This document shows positions 23,751 to 35,199 of a DNA stretch of 64,000 bases, piece by piece. A program made the translations under genes and the position numbers. The notes under the pieces are model-generated. The model searched no databases and was not told where the DNA came from. It saw only the letters and a program-made list of their open reading frames with translations. How positions within the stretch are numbered: position 1 is the stretch's first letter; the number at the start of each line of letters is the position of its first letter. The stretch is from Malus domestica (taxonomy: Eukaryota; Streptophyta; Magnoliopsida; Rosales; Rosaceae), in NCBI RefSeq assembly GCF_042453785.1, contig NC_091675.1:7390501-7454500 (forward strand). Reading direction: 5' to 3'.

Positions 23751-24385
23751 TGTCACATCCCGATCCGGGTCCACCACATCCGGGCCTGTTCCACCATCGT
23801 AACACGATATTGTCCGCTTTGGGCTTACCACTCCCTCACGGTTTTGTTTTTGGAAACTCACGAGCAACTTCCTAGTGGGTCACCCATCCTGTGAGTGCTC
23901 TGGCCTCCTTCTCGCTTAACTTCAGAGTTTCTACGGAACCCGAAACCAGTGAGCTCCCAAAAGGCCTCGTGCTAGGTAGAGATGTGAATATACATTTAAG
24001 GATCACTCCCCTGGGTGATGTGGGATGTTACAATCCACCACCTTTAGGGGTCCGACGTCCTCGTCGGCACACTTTCAGTCAGGGATTGGCTTTGATACCA
24101 ATTTGTCACATCCCTGCCCGGGTCCACCACATCCCGAGCCCGTTCCACCACCGTAGCACGATATTGTCCGCTTTGGGCTTACCATCCCTCACGGTTTTGT
24201 TTTTGGGAACTCACGAGCAACTTCCCAATGGGTCACCCATCCTAGGAGTGCTCTGACCTCCTTCTCGCTTAACTTTGGAGTTCCTACAGAACCCGAAGCC
24301 AGTGAACGCCCAAAAAGCCTCGTGCTAGGTAGGGATGAAAATATACATATAAGGATCACTCCCCTAGGCGATGTGGGATGTTACA
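23751..24385 (-). mobile_element. Cassandra TRIM retrotransposon with 5S rRNA-like LTRs
   Basis: Two 282-bp LTRs (23751-24032 and 24104-24385) flank a 71-bp interior. On the minus strand each LTR starts TGTAACATCCC and ends GGGATGTGACA. The element is bounded by the exact 5-bp duplication ATAGG (23746-23750, 24386-24390). Next to the 5' LTR (minus strand) the interior has TGGTATCAAAGCC, a primer-binding site for initiator tRNA-Met, and near the 3' LTR a purine-rich AAAGGTGGTGGA tract. Each LTR holds a 5S rRNA-like part with TTAAGCGAGAAGG and GGATGGGTGACCC. This combination defines Cassandra, a non-coding element mobilised by other retrotransposons. The two LTRs are about 90 percent alike by eye, so the insertion is old. 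Confidence 0.95.
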
Positions 24386-24475
24386 ATAGGGCGATATTAT
24401 TTATATAGGTAAAGTAGGGACGTTTAACTATTATATACAAGGAGAATAATTACACCAATAATAATGTAGTCCTTA

Positions 24476-24801
24476 TCTATATATATAAAGTGAGCACCCT
24501 AAAATGGTGAAACATTCAAAATACCATTGATTGTCCTTTAAGAATTTCATAAATTACAATTGAACCAAAAGAAGCTAAAGTATTTAACCATATTTTTATT
24601 TTGAATGAATTTAATATTTAAAATTATAGAAAAAAAACAAAAAAACAAAACCTCCCACAATAGTGGGTGGTTTCACGTTTTTAATTCATTTCTTCTTTTT
24701 TTTTTTAAATAATTTTTTAAAAATATGTAAATTAATTATTTAAATAAAAGATATATAAAAATGTCAATTGCCACACGCGTATGCGTGTGGCAAGAGACTA
24801 G
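24476..24801 (+). mobile_element. Small non-autonomous Helitron
   Basis: The 5' end is TCTATATATATAAAG preceded by A, and the 3' end is CTAG followed by T, which is the Helitron insertion signature (A|TC...CTAG|T). Ten bases before the end lies a hairpin, GCCACACGC-GTAT-GCGTGTGGC (24770-24791), the Helitron termination hairpin. The 326-bp element has no coding sequence and must be mobilised by an autonomous Helitron elsewhere. Confidence 0.85.
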
Positions 24802-25364
24802 TTTAAAGTAATGCACTAGATTGTTGTAGAAATTAAAAATAAATAAATAGAAAAAAGGTCAGGATGATTAATTAGATTTTAAGACCCACCCTTGATTGAA
24901 GCTAATTTTCAAGTGTGGGTTGTGGCAAAAATTGTAAATAATTAGTATTAGTAGGTTACTTATATTCTTATGTGGTAGTTTATTTGACTTTTGGGTTTTT
25001 GTTGGATGTTTAATTATATGTGGGTTTATGTTTAGAAATCATGAATTTTCAGGACCAATATCTAATGAACCCTAAATTCTAACAAGTTTACAAACAGTAG
25101 AGGGATCTGTTTTGCTATTTTCTTAATTATCGATGTTATAAAGGTATATATCCACTGCAATTTGAGTATATATTTTAAGGAACTGCAATTTTATATAGTT
25201 TTTTTACAAGGTATTTTATATAGCTTATATACGCAGAATATGTATGATTTAAGTATGTCATAGCAGCGTTGTAACAAAATTACTGTTTTTTGTTAACAGA
25301 ATTACTGTTTAGGACAGGTAATAATATTCTTAACTATTAAAGTAATAGTTTTTATAGTGCACAC
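24802..25364. other. AT-rich spacer
   Basis: Nothing identifiable is present between the Helitron and the SINE at 25369. Confidence 0.5.
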
Positions 25365-25368
25365 AACT

Positions 25369-25565
25369 TTTTTTTTTTGAACAATCAATATTATCTACAC
25401 TAAGGGGAGAAGATGGTCTTAGCCTCATCATGAGTTAACAATAATGTGGCTTAAATTCACCTTTGACGAGAATCGAACCTAACTCCTCTCACTAACCAAT
25501 CAAGAAGAATACTACTGTACCATAGTACTAAGAAGAATACTACTGTACCATAGTACTAAGTGGCC
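25369..25565 (-). mobile_element. tRNA-derived SINE (minus strand)
   Basis: On the minus strand the sequence starts GCCACTTAGTACTATGG, carries a consensus B-box in TTAGGTTCGATTCTCG and ends in an A-run (the T-run at 25369-25378). Flanks CACAACT and TACAACT may be a target duplication. The head contains a 28-bp internal duplication. A 3' fragment of the same family (GAACAAACGATATTATTTAC) lies at about 53283-53333. Confidence 0.7.
25503..25558. repeat. 28-bp perfect tandem duplication in the SINE head
   Basis: The unit AGAAGAATACTACTGTACCA plus eight bases occurs at 25503-25530 and identically at 25531-25558. Confidence 0.9.
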
Positions 25566-27074
25566 ATACAACTCATTTTTTAAATAAAGTACATGTAATT
25601 ACTTGCAAATCACGTACGACGTCTTATATATAATTATACAAGTATACTACTTGGAAGTGAGTTACCGTCTACATTACATAGAAGTTTGGCTGAACCAACA
25701 ATGAAGTTCGCCGTCGTCATTACAAGAACAAAGGAGCAACGTAGCTGGCTAAACAGCACAAACCAAGGTGGAAAAATTATTAGTATAATAAAGAAATTAA
25801 CGTTGTGTTTACTTTTACACACTATTCCAAGATCCAAATAATCCCAAATAAATTAAAATTTTAATAAGACAAACACGGTCCATTTGATCAAAAAGGAAAA
25901 TAAAAATAAAAAACAGACAAAAAGAGCAGTTGTAGCTAACCTGCGACAATTACAAATCTTGGATTTTATGGGGCGGTCTAAAGTTGGTCCTTTCAACAGA
26001 TTATGCTCTCTTTTTAAAATCTTAAATGTCCCAATTTATATATCTATAATTAATGGACCCATGTTTCATCAGAATATTACTTTATCATACTTAAAATGTA
26101 TCAATTTTTTTTAATGTAAGATATACCTATTTTTTTAATGTAAAATATATTATTGTTTTCGGTATAAAAAAGTTAGAGGGAAAGGGAGGATACCACATCC
26201 CAGACTAGGGCATACCACAAATTTCTGACTCGAACCCAAGTCTTAATATAGCAAAGAGAACGATCCTTACTAACTCAATCAACTCTCGTTGGCTATAATA
26301 TACCTATATTTATGAAATGTTTCATTGTTTACCATATTTAAAATAAATAAATAAAATTACCGGATTTTCACAGTATATATGAGGAAAAAAATCTCTTCTT
26401 GATACTAATCTTTGCCCAATTTTAGGGAGAATTATTAATTTTCTTGATTGAATTTCTTAATTAATATTGAAATTTAACATTTATCTTTCAATCAAAATAT
26501 TCAAACCAATTAGGTTAAGTCTAAGATATTGGTCAATTAGGGACTAGAACCAAAGTTTTCCGTAAGTAATTGGTCGACATGTCAAATGATGTTATGGTCA
26601 CACGAAAAATTACTCTTGTATGGTCAATATCTAATACAATTGAGAAATTATAACTAATTGAGGGAATGAAGTAATTAGTGAAAGTGATATCGTTGCTAAC
26701 ATAAATCCGATCGGCTGAGCCAACAATGAGATACAATTTCCCCAACACCATTAACAAGAACAAAACAGCAACCCAACGACACACACCAAGCTAAAGATGA
26801 ATAATAAACAAACACGCTTAGTATTGCTAAGGGAAAATCAAATCGAAATCTTTTAATTAAAATATTTATGCCGGCTCTCAACCCAGCTCATGATTCCCGA
26901 TAGGGCACAATGAACCTCGTCATTCTCGCACCCCTCTTCTTCTATTTGTACCTTTCCAGCTTCCCCTACTCTAGTTCTTTCACCACACCAACTTAACCTT
27001 AACCCCTTTTTATTCAATCCCTTCATTCTTCTTCTATCAAAACCTACTTTCCAAAACGAAAAACCCTATTTTTT
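25566..27074. other. Spacer and promoter region upstream of the PRK gene
   Basis: Apart from the SINE at 26165-26297, no gene is seen. The last 150 bp before the ATG are pyrimidine-rich (CCCCTCTTCTTCTATTTG and similar), as in a plant 5' leader. Confidence 0.5.
26165..26297 (-). mobile_element. tRNA-derived SINE, second family (minus strand)
   Basis: On the minus strand an A-box-like GATTGAGTTAGTAAGGATCG is followed by a consensus B-box in CTTGGGTTCGAGTCAG, and the body continues GGGATGTGGTATCC. The spacing fits a tRNA-headed SINE. The ends and target duplication are not sharp. Confidence 0.65.
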
Positions 27075-30000
27075 ATGATGGCTCATATTCACAAAGCATA
27101 TGATCACCATCACTGGCTTTTCATGCTAATTTTCTTAGTATTATCGTACGTTGCTTCATCTTCGGACCCGACGGAGGCAGCCACCCTCCTCAAGTTCAAG
27201 TCATCTCTATTGAACGCCACTGCTCTGGACAATTGGACTAATGCCACACCTCCATGCAACGGCACGGACAACTGGGCAGGTCTGTATTGTGATCACGATG
27301 ACAATGTGTTCGGGTTGAATTTATCGAAGATGGGTCTACGGGGGATCATCGATATAGACGCACTTTTGAATTTATCTGGCCTGAAAACCGTAAGCGTCAT
27401 GAACAATAGCTTTGACGGGCCTATCCCTAGTGTGAACAAACTTAGTTCACTTGTGTCATTTTACTTGTCGTACAATAACTTCTCTGGTGAAATCCCAGAA
27501 GACTTTTTTGTTGGGATGAATTCCTTGAAGAAAATTTATTTGGATGGGAATGAATTCACGGGGAAAATACCAAAGTCGTTGGCTGCATTGACTAAGATTG
27601 TGGAATTGGATATTCGGGGAAACCAATTCAGTGGGAAGCTACCAAAATTTTCACAAAATCCAAAGGCATGGAAAACTATGAATGTGTCATACAACAGACT
27701 CGAGGGTCGTATTCCGGCAAGCCTGAGAAATTCCGACCCAAGCGCTTTCCTCGGTAAGTAATCAGTTCAAGAATTTCATTATTTCATTATTGTCCATCTT
27801 TTAGTTTAGAATTCTTTATTTTTTTTCAGTTTTCAGCTAGTACAGAATACATGATTTTCCTTTAAATGTGTTTCTAAGTTCAGAATTTGACAATAAAATT
27901 GTGCTTTTACACATCCACTTATGGGCGAACTAGCAAATTGATGTGCACGATTACTCTATTTCTTTGTCGCAGTGAGAACTTCTTTTTCAATAGTCTCTTA
28001 TTATGAGATACGATTGCAGTTGTTGATATGTATGTGAATTTCACTACGAATTAATATACATCAACGGTTGACAATCGTTCATGCACGTGTAAATAACTAT
28101 CGTTAACAGTCACTTAAAATGTATTTAGTTGTGTATTTGAGTGTGAGAAGGGGAAATTCGGTCTAAATGTCATGTTAACTAATGAAATATATTAGAAAAA
28201 ATGTAATCGCATGATTTTGTACTTTCATATTAGAACTAAAAGTTTGAAACATTAACAAAAGAAGGAAAATCAAGACCTTCTAATCAATTTTAAGTAGAAG
28301 AAAAAATTGATTCGTTGACAAAAACATTTAGACATGCTCCTTCATCATTGAAACTTGATCTCCTCAAACACGATTTTTTTTATATAATGGAAGCACGTCG
28401 ATACAATGTCATTATCTTTTGTTTATTAAGCAAATTGCTTTTATCAAACAAAATGGGTTCTTTCCGTTTTTAGTTTCTTGGGCCTAATTATGGGCCTCTT
28501 GTGTTGACCAAACAGGAAACCTAGACTTGTGTGGGAAGCCACTGGCTGCGTGCAAGTCATCAAAGAAGAAACTCCTCCTAATCATCGCCGTCACAGTCAT
28601 CTCAGTGGCTGTAATCTTGTTCATTGCAGCATGCCTCGAACGACGCCGTTCAGCACAATCAAAACAAGTAACAAGAGTACAAGACAAACTAGGGGCTCAC
28701 CATGACACAGGTGCAATGGAGGTCCAATTGGCAGCTGAAGAAGAAAATAACAACTTCCATAACAATGCTGAGAGAGGAGGAGGAGGAGGAGGAGGAGGAG
28801 AGTTGTATTTTGTGCAGCAGGACAGAAATTTTGAGTTGGAAGAGTTGCTGAGGGCCCCAGCTGAGGTTTTGGGGAGTGGGTCCTTTGGGTCATCTTACAA
28901 GGCAGGGATTTTGAGTGGGTCCGTGGTTGTGAAGAAGTTTAGGCAAATGAACCAAGTGAGGAAAGATGAATTTTATGACCACATGAGAAGGCTTGGGAGG
29001 TTGTCACACCCTAATTTGCTCCCACTTATTGCCTTCTATTACAGGAAAGAAGAGAAGCTCTTGGTTCATGCTTTTGTTGCCAATGGAAGCTTGGCTAGTC
29101 ACCTCCATGGTATGTTCATAACCCTAACATTGCATTGCATATCATTACATTACTAATCACACATTTCACAAATTAAGTTGAGCTTCAAGTAGAATTTATA
29201 TGAATAAGTGGGTATTATTTATGTATGAGATAAGATTAACAATGTGATTAGTGAATGTGGTACATAATATTATCTGTTTGTAGATAATTATATAATGTAA
29301 TAATTTGGTATCTATCTTATTCTTGCTAACGTTTGCTAGACTCGATCAATTAGTACAATATTGGCCAACTTTCCAACCAATTAGAACTCGTTTGATCACA
29401 TTATTGATTACATTTCAAACACTATTGCACTTAATTAACTTGATGTTTTCCATGTATTTTCAGTTAAGCGAGAAAGCGGGCAGCCAGGATTGGATTGGGC
29501 AACTCGGTTGATGATCATCAAAGGAGTGGCAAGGGGCTTGGCCTACCTCTACAGAGAGTTCCCCGGCTTAACCGTACCCCATGGTCACCTCAAGTCTTCC
29601 AACGTGCTCCTAGACAACAACTTCAACCCCCTCTTAGCAGAATATGCCCTCATACCCTTAATCAACAGAGACCATGCACAAAAGTTCATGGTGGCCTTCA
29701 AGTCCCCGGAGTTCTACCACACCGAACGCACGTTGAAAAAGACCGATGTATGGAGCCTAGGCATACTCATCTTAGAAATGCTCACCGGAAAATTCCCAGC
29801 AAACTATCTCCAACCGGGGAAGCGAGCGAATGCAGACTTGGCGGCTTGGGTGAACTCGGTTGTGAGGGAAGAGTGGACGGGTGAAGTGTTTGACAAGGAC
29901 ATGAAGGGGACGAAGAACGGGGAAGGCGAAATGCTGAAGCTGCTAAAGATTGGGATGTGTTGCTGTGAGAGCAATGTGGAGGGGAGGTGGGATTGGAGAG

Positions 30001-30134
30001 AAGTTGTGGACAAGATTGAACAGTTGAAGGAGAGGGATACTGATGAAGATTACTCTTCTTATGCTAGTGATGGGGATGCGTATTCTTCTAGGGTTATTTC
30101 TGAGGATGACTTGTCTTTCTCTGTCACTGCTTGA
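27075..30134 (+). CDS. PRK: Pollen-receptor-like kinase (LRR-RLK III), predicted pseudokinase
   Basis: Three exons (27075-27753, 28516-29109, 29464-30134) give 647 residues. In order there are a signal peptide (WLFMLIFLVLSYVASSS), an LRR N-cap with WAGLYCD, about five LRRs (GPIPSVNKLSSLVSFYLSYN and following), a transmembrane helix (LLLIIAVTVISVAVILFIAA), an acidic/Gly-rich juxtamembrane stretch and a kinase-like domain. The P-loop is GSGSFGSSYKA and VVVKKF keeps the lysine. The HRD loop reads HGHLKSSN and the DFG position reads EYA, so the catalytic Asp and metal-binding Asp are both missing. This is usual in PRKs, which act at the pollen-tube plasma membrane with RopGEFs. Pollen expression is inferred from the family. 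An alternative is another LRR-III member. Confidence 0.9.
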
Positions 30135-31200
30135 GGGAGGTTTAAGGGTTTTTGGTGGGGGGAAACAAAAAGGTATTAATATTTAATGGAAGTTAATTAG
30201 GAGGATTTACGTATGCTTTTGTACTGTGTTTTTTGGTAAATACAATTTGCACTGCTAATTTGAGGAACAATGAATAACAATGGCCAAAGAAAAAAAAGAA
30301 AATGCGGCATGAATTTTTTCATACTCTTTTATCCTATTCTTATTTGAAGGCTTATTCTTAATTTGCAATCTATTTGCATTTCTAAGAGGGAGAGAATTGC
30401 TGAAGGCAAAGAGGACAACAGAAAAGGAGCCATTACCTAGTCACAAGTCAATTTTCTTGTTCAGTGATCTTCCGCCGAAATGTTCCAAATAATTCAGTGG
30501 GCAACCACCGAAATTCCAACTTCAGCCCACCGAACACATCCGTAACACAAGGAATTGGCTTTGTTCGGTGAAGGAAAGCAAATAGTGCAACCAAAGTGAG
30601 ATTATAGTGGAAATGAGTTCATTTTATGTTCGAAGTTTTCCTTATTCAGGACTTGCATGTACTGGGTTCACATATGTGGCGGTAACAAAAGGTAAAAAAT
30701 CAATAAAGCAATTTTATTTGAAGAGAGGTTTGCACATGACATTGTATTATTGGTTTGGAACGTCACTGTGACCATAATTAAGAATGTAAAATGGTATCAA
30801 TTGATTTCGATTTAAATGACCTTTCGTTCTAGCATAATTTCCGAACATCTTGTGACATCTTGTGCAAGCATCGCTGTGAAGTAATTTGATTTTCAATTGG
30901 TTGGTACTTTTAAGTGTCTAGTATTTTATCATGTCATTTTAATATCTTAAGAAAGTGTCTTCCAAGACGTCTACTCATTGGGTTTTAAGAGGGCTTCAAC
31001 CATTAACATCAATTTTAAAAGTTCTAAAACTCGTTTGGAAGTATTTTTAAAATTATTAATAACGTTTCTGGTAAAAATACTTTTTATACCAATATTTAGA
31101 AAAAATACAAATTAATCTTGAAAAAACAAAATGCTTCGTGCAAGAAGCAAAAGCAAAGCAACGCTTGAGATGCAGAGGTAGATAATAGTAGTCACAAGGA
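30135..31200. other. Spacer downstream of PRK
   Basis: The first 200 bp are the PRK 3' UTR and end region. The rest is AT-rich with no gene or clear repeat. Confidence 0.5.
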
Positions 31201-31202
31201 AT

Positions 31203-31520
31203 GTCCGTCGTCCGGGATTTGGAGTGCTCGATGCATTGTTTGGTGTTTTAGTTGAGGTTGGAATGCTTGAGGAAGCGAGTGTTTCTTGAGGATGAAGAAT
31301 TTGAGGTTACCAAAGCCAGGGAAGGACGATTTTGTCAAGTTTTTCGAGGATATGCTTGGGTCTGGGATTAATCCATCAGTTTTCATGTACAATATAATGA
31401 TTGGTTATATGTGCAAAGAAGGCGATTTGGATGCTGCTAGTTGCTTGTTTGCACAAATAAAACGGCTGGGCCTTGCACCTGATGTTGTGACATAATTATC
31501 TCATTGATGGATATGCGAAC
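31203..31520 (+). pseudogene. PPR-protein pseudogene fragment
   Basis: Reading frames contain RPGFGVLDALFGVLVEVGML and, in another frame, DFVKFFEDMLGSGINPSVFM then YNIMIGYMCKEGDLDAASCL, which are 35-residue PPR motifs. After LGLAPDVVT the frame hits a stop, although LIDGYAN follows in a shifted frame. Only about three motifs remain of a family that normally has a dozen or more and over 700 residues. The text resembles the At2g02150-type mitochondrial P-class PPR proteins, from memory. It is a truncated, frameshifted relic. Confidence 0.75.
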
Positions 31521-31789
31521 TGAAGCTGGTAAGTGAGCTGTAACAATGGATCTTGAGCCTTCCAATTGACCGTGACCAAGTGCTCCAGCATCCACAATGA
31601 AGCATCATCAAGAACTTATGAAATGTTATTACAAGAGGGTAAGATTTTTACTTCCAATTGACCGTGACAAAGTAATATAAGTAAGGAACAACAAAGTAGC
31701 TGAAGAACTCTGCTCAACAGTGCTATTTTTACTTCCAAGGCATCCTTGATCTGCCAACTGAAAACATTGTTCTTTTTGAAATAATTTCA

Positions 31790-32590
31790 TGGTTAAAACT
31801 CTGGTTTTCCCTGTGTTCCCAAACGTCCAAGTATAAAGGTACTTCTCTGATAAAGGCTAATCTCCATTTCCTGGTCAGTAACTTCAAATGGAAGATCCAA
31901 CTCTCTACCTGCTCGGTCAGACAAGAAGTGATTCACAACACCAGATGACAAAGAGTAAAACTTCATGAGCAACAAACTCTCACTGACCTGTGAATTCTCA
32001 ACGTATCTTCTACCATCAGAAGCGTCACCAACTAAGTCACTCTCAGCGTCAGTGTTGCTCGGATCCTTAAACCGGGGGGAATATCCAAATCGGGTGGCCA
32101 GCTTTAAGGAACTTCCAAATCACTATTCAAATGACAAAAAAGCACAAAAATTACTTGAGAATTTCAAAATCAGGAAAAGTTTGTATCTTTATATGACTAC
32201 AGAAAGAAAGCATTCGCTGCTGCTATAAATTCACGCATGCTTAGAAAAAGAAAAAGCCTAGAATGCCAAACAACATACCCCTCAGGACATGTCTCATTGC
32301 AAAGATTGATGAAACCATCTGTATAAAACGATTTGTCAATATGGGGATATCCTCCAGAGGCAATATGTCCCAAATCTTTAATACTTGAATGTATTTCATC
32401 TCCTTCACAATGTCAATTGAGCAGACAACATATAGACCTTCAACTTCATACTGCCTCAAGATTGCTGATGAGCCTCCACTAATAGTCTGTACATTTTGCT
32501 TCCTTGGTCTCCAGCCACCAGAAAGCTTAAGTAGAAGATTAAGCACCGACTTCAGAAAATTATCCCCGAAAAGTACCCAAAGATAATAGG
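31790..32590 (-). pseudogene. UvrD-like helicase (TPR/ankyrin-helicase type) pseudogene fragment
   Basis: The minus-strand frame at 32241-32546 reads LNLLLKLSGGWRPRKQNVQ, ILRQYEVEGLYVVCSIDIVK and YIQVLKIWDILPLEDIP. The frame at 31793-31975 reads LPFEVTDQEMEISLYQRSTF followed by ILGRLGTQGKPEF. In plant UvrD-like helicases of the TPR/ankyrin-containing family this order leads to a Walker A ILGRSGTGKTT. Here the GTGKT core reads GTQGK, the text stops soon afterwards, and the two blocks are not joined by one frame. It is a broken 5' fragment lacking all later helicase motifs. The family assignment is from memory of conserved text. Confidence 0.65.
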
Positions 32591-33545
32591 TTGGGGGAAC
32601 AGAAAATTATACCAACAAAAGCTTTTGAATTGACTTGCACTGATACTTCAAATTATGACATCCGAAACGATTTTGCTACACTTGGAGCTATGGTCTTTTG
32701 GATTTCTCAAGACATTAAGTTAGAGGACTATGGATATCAAGAGTTTCAACACTTGTTTTCATTTAAGACTTACGATATAGAATTCCTGCAGATCTTACTA
32801 TTTTCCCTCGCTCTCTTATTTTCTAAAATGAGAAACCGTTACTGCCAGTGCACTTATTATAAGTTCACTGGCAGCGGTCCAATTGACGATGATGGGAGGC
32901 ATTCTGCATCTATATCTCTTATGCAAAACTTTTTGATTGCCCAAGGGGTTAGTCCAACTCACAATTGAAAAATCGGTCTACAACTACCTATTGGACAAGC
33001 TAAATATAATGATTGGACCAGCATGGTAATCAAATTTTGCAACTTCAAGGAAGACAGCGCCTGGGATTTCCTAAGATTTAGTCGAATTTTGATGGTCCAC
33101 ACCCGCGACAAGGTATTTTACATGTCTTGTTTGTTGTTGAACTTTAAAATTTTGTTTAATATTTTTCCTTTTTTAGTTGTCTTTGATTGACATTGAACTT
33201 GACGTAGCCTTGAGTCAGGCTTACCCTGGGTTCTTACATGTCATTTTCGAAGTAGTTTTCCAAGTCAAACAATACCCAGTGGAGTTTACGTCAACGTGGA
33301 GTTTCAAGTAAGTTATTAGATTCATGTCATATTCTTATTATTATTTTACATAACTTAGGGAATAGAGTAAAATAAAGGTGGGTTTACTGTTTCTATTGTT
33401 ACAGGGACTTCGCTATCTCAATGGACAGTAATGAATTCGAATTAGCTCCGAGCTGCCCTCCATTTCGGATGGTGAGACGAGTAAAGACTCTCAAGTAAGA
33501 GGATGAAACATTTGGCGAAAGCTTTGAGGACTTGAACGTGTAATC
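32591..33545 (+). pseudogene. Unrecognised multi-exon gene copy forming the left arm of hairpin H1
   Basis: Open text runs from 32591 to 32968 (KAFELTCTDTSNYDIRNDF, LEDYGYQEFQHLFSFKTYDI, YKFTGSGPIDDDGRHSASIS). It continues after a stop as LPIGQAKYNDWTSMVIKFCN up to a donor at 33113. Exon-like blocks follow at 33177-33307 (LSLIDIELDVALSQAYPGFL) and 33405-33510 (DFAISMDSNEFELAPSCPPF). Splice sites are consensus-like (GACAAG|GTATTT, TTTTTAG|TTG, CAA|GTAAGT, GTTACAG|GG), so this derives from a genuine intron-bearing gene, not a retrocopy. In-frame stops mean it is no longer a full gene. I do not recognise the family. Diverged copies are at 33600-34482 (-), 35205-36085 (both strands) and 36225-36545 (+). 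Confidence 0.55.
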
Positions 33546-34482
33546 AGTGTGGTTTAGTTCCAAAATCTTATGCATAAGATTTTCCGGAGCCTATTACAAT
33601 GCATATGATTTTGGAACTAAACCACACTGATTACACGTTCAAGTCCTTAGAGCTTTCGCCAAATGTTTGATCCTCTCCTTGAGAGTCTTCACTCGTCTCA
33701 CCATCCGAAATGGAGGGCAGCTCAGAGCTAATTCGAATTCATTACTGTCCATTGAGATAACGAAATCTCTGTAACAATAGACACAGTACATCACTTTTAC
33801 TTTACTCTATTCCCCAAGTAATATAAAATAATAATAAATAACTAATAATAAGAATATGAGATGAATCTAATAACTTAGTCGAAACTCTACGTTGACATAA
33901 ACTCCACTAATATTGTTTGACTTGGAAAACTAATTCGAAAAGGACATGTAAGAACCCATAGTAAGCCCGACTCAAGGCAACGTCAAGTTCAACGTCAGTT
34001 AAAGATAACTAAAAAAACAAAAGGAAAAATATTAAACAAAATTTAAAAGTTTAAAGTTCAACAACAAACAAGACATGTAAAATACCTCGTCCCGGGTGTG
34101 GACCATCAAAATTCGACTAAATCTTAGGAAATCCCAGGCACTGTCTTCCTTGAAGTTGCAAAATTTGATTACCATGCTGGTCCAATCATTATATTTAGCT
34201 TGTCCAATAGGTAGTTGTAGACCAATTTTTCAATTGTGAGTTGGACTAGCCCCTTGGGCAATCAACACATTGTTCAAAAAGTTTTGCATAAGAGATATAG
34301 ATGGAGAATGCCTCACATCATCGTCAATTAGACCGCTACCAATGAACTTAGAATAAGTCCACTAACAGTAACGGTTTCTTATTTTAGAAAATAAGAGAGT
34401 AGGGAATATAATAAGATTTGCAAGAATTATATATCGTAAGTCTTAAATGAAAACAGGTGTTGAAACTCTTGATATTCATGTA
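32729..34482. repeat. Long inverted repeat H1 (arms ~850 bp, loop ~25 bp)
   Basis: The left arm, 32729-33574, is matched in reverse complement by the right arm, 33600-34482. The centre is sharp: TGTGGTTTAGTTCCAAAATC before the 25-bp loop (33575-33599) and GATTTTGGAACTAAACCACA after it. Similarity stays high throughout both arms and includes both introns of the copied gene, so the duplication was of genomic DNA. There are a few small indels. A transcript through it would fold into a long near-perfect double strand. Confidence 0.92.
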
Positions 34483-34487
34483 ACGGT

Positions 34488-35010
34488 CAATTGGGAAGAA
34501 ACTCTTATTTTATGTATATCTTTTATGAAAAAATATTTGAGAGATATGTGTACCACGCGAAGTTAGTTCCACCAATAATTGGAAAGACAGTTTCAAAAGG
34601 CAATTGGGTTAATAATTAAATTTAGCATATTCAAGGTGGCCATGAGAGTTTCTATGATTCAATAGAATAATGATTATCCATATTCGTGACCAGTTATGTT
34701 TTATGTGCGTTTGAAGTTTTAATAACCATAATTTAAAAACTTAAAACGCACATAAAACATGTAAGCATATCTAGTCATGAGTATGGACGACTATTATTCT
34801 ACCAAATCATAGAAAATCACATGGGTCGATTGCCTTAAATTTGCTAAAATTAATTACTAATGAGTACATTCGTTGTATTTAGGTTCTCTAATCACCTTTT
34901 TCAAACCATCATCTTTCCAATTATGGGTATAACTAACCCACAAGGTACACATTCCTCAAATATTTCTGCATAAAGAATACACATGCAAAATGGTTACCGT
35001 CGTCATTTAT
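34488..35010. repeat. Inverted repeat H2 (arms ~240-270 bp, loop ~10 bp)
   Basis: The left arm (34488-34722) and right arm (34733-35010) pair around a centre of TTTTATGTGCGTTT / AAACGCACATAAAA type. Pairing is weaker than in H1, about 80 percent by eye, and the right arm has an extra ~30-bp block. The outer parts share AAATATTTGAG...TGTGTACC and CCAATAATTGGAAAGA-like blocks. It abuts H1 directly. Just to its right, 35020-35090 repeats part of the H1 right arm (GATGAACTTAGAATAAGTCC). Confidence 0.82.
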
Positions 35011-35145
35011 TGGTTCACCTTCGATGAACTTAGAATAAGTCCACTAACGGCATCTATTTCTAATCTTTGAAAATGAAAGGCCAGGGCTAAAAAGTAAAAC
35101 CCTCCCGACGAGGAGTTAGTTTGCTCCGGCATGATCACAGACGAT

Positions 35146-35199
35146 TTGTCTCATGTAGACACAAATTGTCTCATGTAGACACAAATTGTCTCATGTAGA
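35146..35199. repeat. 20-bp tandem repeat, 2.7 units, at the edge of H3
   Basis: TTGTCTCATGTAGACACAAA occurs at 35146-35165 and 35166-35185, with a partial third copy at 35186-35199 that runs into the H3 left arm. Confidence 0.88.

Noticed and set aside
23751-24385. Possible 5S rRNA genes
   Set aside because: The 5S-like text lies within the two LTRs of Cassandra and is diverged and incomplete; it belongs to the element.
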